Source: Rugalucina vietnamica
Lineage: Eukaryota > Mollusca > Bivalvia > Lucinida > Lucinidae
DNA length: 64,000 nt
Reading direction: 5' to 3'
Assembly (NCBI GenBank): GCA_964017185.1
Contig: OZ024883.1
Span: forward strand, 44,942,395 to 45,006,394
How positions within the stretch are numbered: the stretch's first letter is position 1; each line of letters opens with the position of its first letter. The position numbers were made by a program, and so were the translations under genes. The notes under the pieces are model-generated. The model worked only from the letters and a program-made list of their open reading frames with translations. It was not told the origin of the DNA and did not search any database. Shown here piece by piece: positions 10,317 to 64,000 of this stretch.

Positions 10317-10786
10317 GGTGCGACACCGCTCAAAATTTATCACTCAGCCGTACCCCACGAAAATAGTGCATTTGAAAATTTTGCCTAGGTGAGTTTGACA
10401 CTGTATTACGAGCACATTTATTTGTGTCTGTTTTATATTTAGTATGCACTGCAAAGTATCACTAGTGTACGACATTTGGGTGTACAAAACACGATCTTAA
10501 AAGAGACTATTTCTCGTCGGAAGCTTCTGTCTGTAAACTACCCTCTCCTCAAATCTGCACCATTCTAGAGGGTAAAACCCAACCCTAGGGTGGTTGCAAA
10601 ACGGAATACCGGAAAAACTCAACGGTCAACCCCCCTTTGAACTAGGCTCGTTGGGTAGATGTATGGCTGAGCTATAAGGCGAGGGGAGTCCTTTTGGTCA
10701 TAAAATGTTTGGTAACAGCTGGGAGTGTCACAAAGTGCGACAATTTGCATTATGGCCTATGGACAATTTTTGAGTGGTGTCACCCC
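10317..10786 (+). repeat. 470-bp direct repeat, left copy
   Basis: It is near-identical to 11679-12148. The ends GGTGCGACACCGCTCAAAA and TTTTGAGTGGTGTCACCCC are imperfect inverted repeats of each other. Confidence 0.9.
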
Positions 10787-11219
10787 TTAGAAGCTGAATG
10801 TCAAAATTTTTACTTTTGGTATTGTCAGTCGTTGCTTAGTGGAATTCTCATCGGATCTGGCTCAAACTTTGATTATGACATAAATTTCAAACTTTTATCA
10901 ATTTTTGTAAAATTTTACAAAAATTTGAATTTTTGAAAAATTGAAAAAGTTAAAATCCATTAAAATTCGATTAAAAATGTGATTTTAGGCCAGATGTAGA
11001 CTTAAAACTGGCCTAAGTCATGTTATAATGTTGAATTACGCTGTTTGTTAGTGTTTTGTACAATTTTGGACGCGGATAGTCATCATTTTGATAAGTTTGG
11101 ACTGTAAATTGGGTTATTCAGAGGGTCATTTCGGTCCCATTTTCTAGTGCTATTGCTGTCACTCAGCACTTAGAAAACATTGGGACATGAGCAACAACCG
11201 TGGTAAACCTTTGTACTTA

Positions 11220-11400
11220 CCTTGGGCAAGGTCACAGTGAATGTCAAAGGTCAAGGTCACCCAGGGTCAAAGGTCAAGGCCACAAAAATTAACGAAAAGA
11301 GCATTTTTGCTCAATTTCTAGGTTGTAAATTTCTTCTTGTGTAGCTGTTTTGGTTCAAGGTCACAGTTCAGAGGTCAAAGGTCAAGGTCATTTGAAGGTC
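11220..11400 (+). repeat. cluster of AGGTCA half-sites
   Basis: The motif GTCAAGGTCA and variants (GGTCAAAGGTCAAGG) recur about six times in 180 bp. It resembles the core sequences of the Helentron-like arrays elsewhere in the window and may be a remnant of such an array. Confidence 0.5.
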
Positions 11401-11678
11401 AAATGTGGTACATAAATATCTTAACATTAAATGTATAGCAGTTTAATGCTTAGGTTTGGTTGTTTTGAACGCTTGTTGGGCAATATGTCTGACCACCATA
11501 TTTGCAATTTTGGTCAAAATAGCATGTTTTTGCATGGGGGTACCTAGAATTGAAAGACCCCATGCATCCTCATTTTGTGTTCTTTCTCAACAAAATACTT
11601 ATCAAGCATCTTATATTTTGGGGAAGAGTGTATCGCAAAGAAATTTTCTTGTTCGCGATAAAAACAAATTTTCCTCAA

Positions 11679-12148
11679 GGTGCGACACCGCTCAAAATTT
11701 ATCACTCCGCCGTACCCCACGAAAATAGTGCATTTGAAAATTTTGCCTAGGTGAGTTTGACACTGTATTACGAGCACATTTATTTGTGTCTGTTTTATAT
11801 TTAGTATGCACTGCAAAGTATCACTAGTGTACGACATTTGGGTGTACAAAACACGATCTTAAAAGAGACTATTTCTCGTCGGAAGCTTCTGTCTGTAAAC
11901 TACCCTCTCCTCAAATCTGCACCATTCTAGAGGGTAAAACCCAACCCTAGGGTGGTTGCAAAACGGAATACCGGAAAAACTCAACGGTCAACCCCCCTTT
12001 GAACTAGGCTCGTTGGGTAGATGTATGGCTGAGCTATAAGGCGAGGGGAGTCCTTTTGGTCATAAAATGTTTGGTAACAGCTGGGAGTGTCACAAAGTGC
12101 GACAATTTGCATTATGGCCTATGGACAATTTTTGAGTGGTGTCACCCC
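11679..12148 (+). repeat. 470-bp direct repeat, right copy
   Basis: It is near-identical to 10317-10786, with one substitution seen in the first 40 nt. Confidence 0.9.
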
Positions 12149-12744
12149 AGGTACAGATCATTTCACTCAGATAACACACCTATTACATTATTAGGGAGAT
12201 GAAAGCTTCTCAAGTGAACCTGATACACCTGTTTAATTGCTGAAGCAAGCTTCTGCTGTAACAATGATGATAACATCATAATGGCTGATAAAAAAATTTG
12301 TTGATTTTTTGAAATAGGAGTCCTAATTACAGCAAAAAAATGGACTAAACTAAAATTTTGAACTCCTCCCCCACCCCACCCATTCCCCAGTCCAAATATA
12401 TACACAGAAGTTGGAAGTCTCAGGAAGATTGGAACAGTAGTGACACGGAATAATCAGGAACAGTACGGAAGAAATAAAGTCTAAACCAAAGCAATCTTGG
12501 TTTAAGACTGAAACTAAAATATCTTTTTTAATCTAATTAGTAACACCAGATGTAATCCTATTACAACTGATCCTATAAATGATACAACTGTTATGTGAAC
12601 TTTCTTTTCCATTAGCTAATAAGAGATGCTGATTCAATTGTAGAATTTACACAACTTAGAGCGCTATTTTCATGTCTCATTACTCACATTATACAGCATT
12701 ACAAATTATAAGGGTACCCTCATGAAAGCAAACGTGAAAGACAT
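12149..12744. other. unannotated sequence
   Basis: No exon or repeat is recognised. Confidence 0.35.
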
Positions 12745-12986
12745 TTGAGCCTTTGCATAAGAAAACCAACAATTTGGGTTCCGACCAGGTCTGACACAAA
12801 CCGGACTGTACAGTCACAGGAGATGGTTAAAGACTGGAAATTTTGGATAAATTTAGAAAGTAGAGGAATTGTACTATCCGTGTAGCTAAAACAAAGGCGC
12901 TGATCAGCTTCGCAGTTACTGCGAAGCTGATCTGCGCCTTTGTTTTCGCATATGCAGAATTTTGGTTTTCCCATGCAGCGACTCAT
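12745..12986 (-). mobile_element. M1 palindromic MITE, copy 1
   Basis: M1 copies are about 240 bp with GAGCC...GGCTC ends, an adjacent GAGAAAACC/GGTTTTCTC arm, a central hairpin (GATCAGCTTCGC and its complement), and an asymmetric half with AGACCTGGTC and a GAAATTT-AAG block. This copy is reverse-oriented, with the hairpin at about 12900-12945. Confidence 0.8.
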
Positions 12987-13616
12987 TTTGCTTTAAAAAC
13001 GATGACAGATATTCCTGAGAATAATGCTCTCATTCAAACAATGTCTTGTTATTCAACAGATTTTTTTCTCTCATTTGTTTATTATTTTCTCATCATTGTA
13101 TGTTTTCTACTAATCAATGTCAACCTAAGGTATCTTCCAAGGTAAATATTTACATGTAGTTAGGGGAGTTCTTGTTTTCACCAGAACCAGAAAGTCTGTA
13201 CTTTGTTATTTCATCAAATTTATCAATATTATTTAAGTAATAGCTGGCCACACAGAAAAAAGAAGACTTTATGCCAAAATGTTGATGTAACTTCTATATC
13301 TGGCATTTAACTGTATTTTCTTGCCATCTTGTTTCTAAACACAAGTCTCAGAAAAAGCAGCATTTTAAGTTCTGCCCAGATGCACAGACTTTCATGTACC
13401 AACAAATTTTAGCTTTAGTTATTTTTCACATGAACCATAGCGGTTAATTTGTGTAATCCCACAGTTTTCCACATACAGTACAGTGTTGGATAGACATGAT
13501 CAAAGCCACTCAAAGGATTCAAAGTACCTAGCTGATGTCAGCTTTTCTGGTTTTCTAATGGCAAAACTGTATAAATCAAATAATCTAAAAGCCTCAAGCT
13601 TAAATTAAAGCACACA
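12987..13616. other. unannotated sequence
   Basis: No gene is supported. It is an AT-rich intron-like stretch. Confidence 0.35.
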
Positions 13617-13853
13617 TGAGACGTGGCGTGAGAAAACCGGTCTTCAATGTTTCTTACCAGGTCCGACACCAACCAGTCTGTACAGTCACAGCAGAAGGCT
13701 AGAAGCTTGACATTTCGGATTTAAGAAGAAAAGGGGTTGTTCTATCCGTATAACGAAAACAAATGCGCTAATCAGCTGTACAATTACTGCTCAACTGATC
13801 TGCATCTTTGTTTTCGCATCCGGCAAAAATCTGGTTGTCTCATGACACGGTAC
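13617..13853 (-). mobile_element. M1 palindromic MITE, copy 2
   Basis: A reverse-oriented, diverged copy. The head reads GAGAAAACCGGTCTTC and the tail TCTGGTTGTCTCATG. The central hairpin is degraded. Confidence 0.75.
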
Positions 13854-14566
13854 ATATTAAATATAAGTCTAGGAGAAATCAATGAGACAGTATAGCAGCA
13901 GAGTGACTTCCTGCAGGGTCATCAATATTTTAAAGGAAATGGTCCACAAAAAAGACAGATTACAGTTCTATAATTGAAAGATCAATAATGGTTTAAAACT
14001 TAAAACACAACAATGCATATATTTTATTAAACATCAGCCTTTCCTTGGACTAACCTCAGCTACCCCTACCCATCTTCCAGTTTGTCCAATGTAATGCTTG
14101 TAGGGAACACATGGGAGGGGGGTTCTTATGGCAGAGATAATATGTAGTAACTAAGATGAATATAGGTTCGTGACACATTGAAACAATCAGTCACCCAAAG
14201 TACATGTATTGAGTTTGCTAGCAAAGGGGTAGATATCTGGCTCTTTGTAGTTATATTTTTGTCTGTTGCAACTTTAATGTTACTTTAATCAATTCCTTGG
14301 ATTTTTATTCCTACTTTCTACATTACAATTGTAGTACTACATAGGTTTGTTTTAAGAGAAAGGAGCCAAATATTCTAAATATGCATAACAACTGCTACTC
14401 CCAGTGAAAATATACATAATTTAACCATCTATTCATTACAATGAGAGATCAGCTGTCAAAAATATTGACAACTTAGTATGCTCTGTGACAGCACACAGAA
14501 ATAGGTGAGCTGCAGCAACAAAACATCCTATCATAAACTCTTGGACTCCACCTTTCAAGTATACTA
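13854..14566. other. unannotated sequence
   Basis: No exon or repeat family is recognised. Confidence 0.35.
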
Positions 14567-16268
14567 TAAGCCATGACACAAGAAAACCCATCTTCGGGAT
14601 TTCTGACCAGGTCTGACACAAACCAGCCTGAACAGCCACAGAAGATAGCTAGAAGCTTAACCAGAGGACCAATGGTCCTGTAAACGCTCACCTGAGATCT
14701 GCTGCATATACCAATAAACATGTTTGAATATTATGGTATTTTAAACCCAGTGCAGGGACAGATGTAGCCCTTGGCCCATTTTCATTTTTCAGAATAATCG
14801 CCATTTCTTGCTGGTTTTCCCCTTCAAATGACATTTTAACAGTTATTCCCATTCAAATGCATTGGCAACCCATGTTGACCTTGCCATAAACTGGGTCAAG
14901 GTCATCACAGGGTCATAATTTATTGTAGTACTTGAGCCATCGATGATTCATGCCAAGTTTCCTTGAAATCAGTTCACCGTTTCTGGAGAAGAAGATTTTT
15001 GAAGAGTTTTTACCGTATATGGATGAGGTGGCCATCTTGGTCATGTGACCTGGATTATTTATATATACATTGTACATTGGTTGTCCCATCCAATAGATGC
15101 TTCACATAAAATTTGGCTTTGATTGGCCAAGTGGTTTCAGAGATGTTTGAATGTGATGGAGATATATATGTATTGCCCCGTGTTGGGGGCATATGAGCCC
15201 CTGGGGTCAAATTTTTTGCAGAATCATTAATATTCAGTCCTACAGCCCATTTCCTGCAAGACTTTCACTTTAGATGACATTTTAAAAGTTTTTCCCATTC
15301 AAATGCATTGGCAACCTATGTTGATCTTGCCGTAAAATAGGTCAAGGTCACCACAGGGTCATGATTTATATATACATTGTAGTGCTTTAGCCATCGATGC
15401 TTCATGCCAAGTTTCATTGAAATTGGTCTACCGTTTCCGGAGAAGAAGATTTTTGAAGGGTTTTTACCATATATGGGCATGGCGGCCATCTTGGTCATGT
15501 GACCTGGATTATTTATATACACATTGGTTCCCCCTTCCCATAGATGCTTCATGTAAAATTTGGCTTTGATTGGCCAAGCGGTTTCAGAGAAGATGTTTGA
15601 ATATTATGATAATATACATGTATATTGCCCCGGGGTGGGGGCGGATGAGCCCCTGGTGCCCAATTTTTTTCAGAATCATTAATATTCAGTCCTACTGCTC
15701 ATTTTCTGCAAGATTTTTCCTTTAAATGACAATTTAACAATTTTTCCCATTCAAATGCAAAGGCGACCTATGTTGACCTTGCCGTAAAATAGGTCAAGGT
15801 CACCGCAAGGTCATGATTTATATATACATTGTAGTACTTGAGTCATCGATGCTTCATGCCAAGTTTGGTTGAAATCGGTCCAGTTGTTCCGGAGAAGAAG
15901 ATTTTTGAAGGGTTTTTACCATATATGGGCATGGCGGCCATCTTGGTCATGTGACCTGGATTATTTATATACACATTGGTTCCCCCTTCCCATAGATGCT
16001 TCATGTAAAATTTGGCTTTGATTGGCCAAGCTGTTTCAGAGAAGAAGATCTTTGAAAATGGTGGACGGACGGACGATGGACGGACGACGGAGCATGGGTA
16101 TACTATAAGCTCACCTTGTGAGCCTGACGGCTCAGGTGAGCTAAAAATATGGATTTAGGAAGAAGAGGGATTGGACTATCTTTGTAGCGAAAGCAAAGGT
16201 GCTGATCAGCTGATCTGCGCCTTTGTTTTTAAATAGGCAAAAATTTGGTTTTCTCATGACATGGCTCT
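14567..16268 (-). mobile_element. M1 palindromic MITE, copy 3, split by a Helentron-like element
   Basis: The M1 sequence runs from 14567 to about 14660, is interrupted in its GAAGCTT block, and resumes at about 16146 (ATATGGATTTAGGAAG) to the end at 16268. The interrupting element is 14661-16143. Confidence 0.75.
14661..16143 (+). mobile_element. Helentron/'pearl'-like element with about 450-bp tandem core
   Basis: It begins with the hairpin AGGACCAATGGTCCT and GCTCACCTGAG, and ends with CTCAGGTGAGCT, the inverted match. Three core units of roughly 430-450 bp repeat blocks such as CAGAATCATTAATATTCAGT, GGTCAAGGTCACC and ACCATATATGGGCATG. An ACGG-type microsatellite (16062-16090) and the 3' hairpin follow. 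No protein is encoded; short open frames in the cores are repeat shadows. The same family occurs at 59082-61062. Confidence 0.75.
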
Positions 16269-16466
16269 ATATTTAAATGTATTAAAACTTCATGTCTGTT
16301 CTAAAGCTGAGGTAACCAGGCCACACATCCAAGGACTGTTTCATACAGCATCTAACATGCTAGTGAATATACAATGGCCCACTTGAAAATAGACCATCAG
16401 AAAAGTGTTTACTCGCAGGACTACTGTATGAGAATACAATGCACAATCTAGAAATATTGTTTCCTT

Positions 16467-16708
16467 ATATGAGCCGCCTCATGAGAAAACCAACAATCTG
16501 CATAGGCGAAAACAAAGACGCAGATCAGCTTCGCGGTAACTGCGAAGCTGATCAGCGACTTTGTTTTCGCTACTCGGATAGTACAATTCCTCTTCTACTT
16601 AAATCCAAAATTTCAAGCTTCTAGCTCTTTTCTGTGCTTGTACAGGCCGGTTTGTGTCAGACCTGTTCAGAAACCACATTGTTGGTTTTCCCACGAGGCG
16701 GCTCATAT
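16467..16708 (+). mobile_element. M1 palindromic MITE, copy 4
   Basis: Forward copy. The ends GAGCCGCCTCATGAGAAAAC and its near complement are well kept, and the hairpin AGATCAGCTTCGCGGTAACT and its partner are at about 16518-16555. The flanks read ATAT on both sides, a possible 4-bp target duplication. Confidence 0.85.
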
Positions 16709-17503
16709 AGAACTGTCACATTTGGCAAGCACTTTTTGGGAAAGGAGGTAATGCACTATCTACAAACTGAAAGAGCAAGTGGATTGTCTTTACTGTATAC
16801 AAACAGTAACTGCATTATATCAGATGGGATTGCATATCTTCTTTTCAATTTCTGCTTGTTTGAGGATATTGAGCGAGCAAAAAGAACATTGCTTAAATAA
16901 TCATAACCACCATTTTAAGCACTGACAGAGTGACAGTATATAAAGGACCAAAAGAAAATTGATTATCACTATGCAATGCTTACTCATAAGATTCAAAGTA
17001 ACTACAGGCGTACATAAGATGATTTTAATATCATGGAAGAAAATTACCTGTTCTACCCAAACTGATATATCATGGTCCTTAATGTCTTTTTTTTTTTTTT
17101 TTATTTATTTTTTTTTTTTATTAATTCCTAGCACAATTTATGATTATATAGACTTTTTCTTCCATTTGGCAAAATTCATTTTTTGAGCATTTAGGCAAAA
17201 ATCTTTCGAAATTGCCCTAGAAAGTAAGGATAATAAGGATAATCCCTGCTTGCTGTCTTTCCAAATGCTGCTTTCAGAGTTATCTCTCATTGTACATACC
17301 GAAAACTAGATAAAGGGAATATTTAATGATAATTGAAAGATAATTTTTGTACTTCATAAAAACATATGTTGTGAGAGCTCATTAGAAGCGCCTTGTCCAT
17401 TCTAATCAGCACCAACAACATAGAGTTTCATGAGGAAGTAAGCAGTATCCCTCATCATCAAATACTGTGTTTATCTTGTCTTCTCTCAGCCAGAGTGACT
17501 TAC
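16709..17503. other. kinase intron 18 start, unannotated
   Basis: It is AT-rich with a T-rich run at 17085-17120. I could not find the next kinase exon here or anywhere left of 17504. Confidence 0.4.
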
Positions 17504-61868
<44,365 letters not shown>

Positions 61869-61972
61869 CTGTAAATATAAAACAATAACACATCTGGGCC
61901 CAACGATATTGTTAGTTAACAATTCATTTAAATTTTCAAATGGCAATATTACAAATACACTGTTATTTGTTT

Positions 61973-61973
<1 letters not shown>

Positions 61974-62031
<58 letters not shown>
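61974..62031. repeat. (T)58 homopolymer
   Basis: Uninterrupted T run next to the 12-bp minisatellite. Confidence 0.95.
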
Positions 62032-62032
<1 letters not shown>

Positions 62033-62051
62033 ATAAAATGTGAGAATCCTT

Positions 62052-62552
62052 TGAAATGAAAAATGAAATGAAAAATAAAAATGAAATGAAAAATGGAATG
62101 AAAAATGAAATGAAAAATGGAATGAAAAATGAAATGAAAAATGGAATGAAAAATGAAATGAAAAATGGAATGAAAGATGGAATGAAAAATGAAATGAAAA
62201 ATGAAAATGAAATAAAAAATGAAAAATGGAATGAAATGAAAAAATGAAATGAAAAATGAAATGAAAAATGGAATGAAAAATGGAATGAAAAATGGAATGA
62301 AAAATGGAATGAAAGATGGAATGAAAAATGAAATGAAAAATGAAATGAAAAATGAAATGAAAAATGAAATGAAAAATGGAATGAAAAATGAAATGAAAAA
62401 TGGAATGAAAAATGGAATGAAAAATGGAATGAAAAATGGAATGAAAGATGGAATGAAAAATGAAAAATAAAAATGAAATGAAAAATGAAAAATGGAATGA
62501 AAAATGAAATGAAAAATGGAATGAAAAATGAAATGAAAAATGAAATGAAAAA
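62052..62552. repeat. 12-bp minisatellite
   Basis: Units of ATGAAAAATG(G/A)A repeat about 40 times. Because 12 is a multiple of three, it yields long meaningless Met-Lys-Asn-(Glu/Gly) reading frames. Confidence 0.95.
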
Positions 62553-62613
62553 CTAGAATTTGTTTTCTATGTGAAAACTGATGTCTCCCCCCTTTCTACG
62601 TGCATGTCCAAAA

Positions 62614-64000
62614 TATGCAAGCAAGAGTTATAGTTCTTGTGCATCACATATCCTGTCATTCTGTTTTATAAGTGTACCAAGTTTCATTAAAATATCTCTT
62701 ACGGTTTTCAAGTTAAAGAGGGGGCACGAAAGTGTTTGGAAAATAATCAAAGGGAAATAACTCCAAAGATATGAAAGCAAGAGTAATGATTCTTGTGCAT
62801 CATGCTTTATAAGTGTACCATGTTTCATTGAAAAATCTCTAATGGTTTTTGAGTTATAGAGCAGACAAGAAATTGAAAGAAAAATAATCAAAGGGAAATA
62901 ACTCCATAGATATGCAAGCAAGAGTTATGGTTCTTTAGCATGACACATCATCTCATCGTGCTTTATAAGTGTACCAAGTTTCATTGAAATATTTCTTATG
63001 GTTTTCAAATTAAAGAGTGGACATGAAATTGTATGGAAAAATAATCAAAGGGAAATAACTCCAAAGACATGAAAGCAAGAGGTATAATTCTTGTGCATGA
63101 CACACCGTCTCATCATGCTTTATAAGTGTACCAAGTTTCACTGAAATTTCTCTTACGGTTTTCAAGTTATAGGGTGGACACAAAATTGTATGGAAAATAA
63201 TCGAAGGGAAATTACTCCAAAGATATGCAAGCAAGAGTTATGGTTCTTTAGCACGACATGTAATCTCATCGTGCTTTATAAGTGTACCAAGTTTCATTGA
63301 AATAACTCTTACGATTTTCGAGTTATAAAGCAGACACGAAATTGTATGGAAAATAATCAAAGGGAAATAACTCATAAAATACTCAAGCCAGAGTTATGGT
63401 TCTTGTGCATGACACATCGTCTGATCATGCTCAATAAGTGTACCAAGTTTTATTGAAAAATCTTAAACGGTTTTCAAGATATACAGCGGAGACGAAATTG
63501 TATCGAAAATAATCAAAGGGAAATAACTCCAAAAATACTCAAGCCAGAGTTATGGTTCTTGTGCATGACACATCGTCTCGTCGTGGTCTACAAGCGTACC
63601 AAGTTTCATTGAAAAATCTTTAACGGTTTTCAAGTTATACAGCGGACAGGAAATTGTATCGAAAATAATCAAAGGGAAATAACTCCAAAAATACTCAAGC
63701 CAGAGTTATGGTTCTTGTGCATGACACATCGTCTCGTCGTGGTCTACAAGCGTACCAAGTTTCATTGAAAAATCTTTAACGGTTTTCAAGTTATACAGCG
63801 GACAGGAAATTGTATCGAAAATAATCAAAGGGAAATAACTCCAAAAATACTCAAGCTAGAGTTATGGTTCTTGTGCATGACACATCGTCTCGTTGTGGTC
63901 TACAAGTGTACCAAGTTTCATTGAAAAATCTTTAACGGTTTTCAAGTTATACAGCGGACACGAAATTGTATCGAAAATAATCAAAGGGAAATAACTCCAA
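62614..64000. repeat. 156-bp tandem array, running off the edge
   Basis: The block AATCAAAGGGAAATAACTCC recurs at about 62746, 62887, 63045, 63200, 63355, 63511, 63667, 63823 and 63979. The last units are exactly 156 bp apart and nearly identical, while earlier ones are diverged. It may be the core of another Helentron-like element whose end lies beyond the window. Confidence 0.88.

Larger units (their letters stand above)
10317..12148. mobile_element. 1.8-kb unit with 470-bp direct terminal repeats
   Basis: Two almost identical 470-bp blocks (10317-10786 and 11679-12148, about one difference seen) flank an 892-bp non-coding interior. The whole unit is bordered by AGGT on both sides. Each 470-bp block itself starts GGTGCGACACC and ends GGTGTCACC, so its ends are imperfect inverted repeats. 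I see no primer-binding site, polypurine tract or coding region. It could be a composite of two MITEs, a small LTR-like derivative, or a tandem duplication. Confidence 0.6.

Noticed and set aside
10317-12148. LTR retrotransposon
   Set aside because: The terminal repeats do not have TG/CA ends, and there is no primer-binding site, polypurine tract or coding sequence.
15316-15552. Recurrent minus-strand frame reading like GHMTKMAAMPIYGKNPSK
   Set aside because: It appears once per core unit of the Helentron-like elements (also at 59.0-60.4 kb) and only reflects the repeat.
16439-16624. Recurrent short frame reading like CIGENKDADQLRGNCEADQR
   Set aside because: It recurs in every forward M1 copy (also 47.7 and 58.8 kb) and is a by-product of the MITE hairpin, with no start context or independent conservation.
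17045-17062. Very short AG...GT segment left of exon 18 as an extra microexon
   Set aside because: Only the dinucleotide signals fit; there is no homology and the length would break phase.
9705-17503. Further 3' exons of the kinase gene (CNH domain)
   Set aside because: I looked for minus-strand exons left of 17504 and found none with homology; the remaining exons are presumed outside the window.
62056-62470. Met-Lys-Asn-Glu repeat protein
   Set aside because: It is the in-frame reading of a 12-bp minisatellite.

Overview
The window looks like nuclear DNA of a marine bivalve mollusc, or a close relative. It is AT-rich, made of small exons in long introns, and crowded with short non-autonomous transposons. 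It carries Helentron/'pearl'-type elements with tandem cores, a Gmr1-type LTR element and a DIRS element, a mix typical of bivalve genomes. The species assignment is inference; nothing in the window fixes it.

The only host gene I can support runs on the minus strand across most of the window. I recognise 18 consecutive internal exons (61868 down to 17504, 1,761 nt, 587 codons, all splice phases compatible) of a Ste20/GCK-IV kinase of the MAP4K4/TNIK/MINK1 (misshapen) family. Exons 1-11 give the kinase domain from the beta-3 lysine to its C-lobe. Exons 12-18 give an acidic, His/Gln-rich and Arg/Asp-rich linker. The glycine-loop exon lies off the right edge and the C-terminal CNH part off the left edge.

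Everything else is mobile or repetitive. Left part (1-17 kb): SINE-like repeats; a 7-kb fossil DIRS element (2244-9284) with inverted terminal repeats and an internal complementary region, interrupted by a Helentron-like element and a TTAA-flanked element; a 1.8-kb unit with 470-bp direct terminal repeats; and a Helentron-like element inside a palindromic MITE. Middle (17-46 kb): kinase linker exons; a three-deep nest (19752-23912) holding a Penelope-like reverse transcriptase; TTAA- and TA-flanked elements; a 151-bp tandem array; kinase exons; and a 3.7-kb element with 110-bp terminal inverted repeats. Right part (46-64 kb): kinase exons 1-4 around a very young Gmr1-type LTR element (48634-58590) with near-identical 829-bp LTRs, itself interrupted by a 3-kb insertion; a second Helentron-like element; a 12-bp minisatellite; and a 156-bp array that runs off the edge.

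One palindromic MITE family (called M1 here) has 14 recognisable copies, most inside the kinase introns and one ending about 2 bp from a splice donor. I found no CRISPR array, operon, rRNA or independent tRNA gene. The observations I would follow first are heat-shock-element clusters upstream of the TATA box in the Gmr1 LTR, the 1.8-kb unit with inverted-ended direct repeats, and the effect of M1 copies on splicing of the kinase gene.
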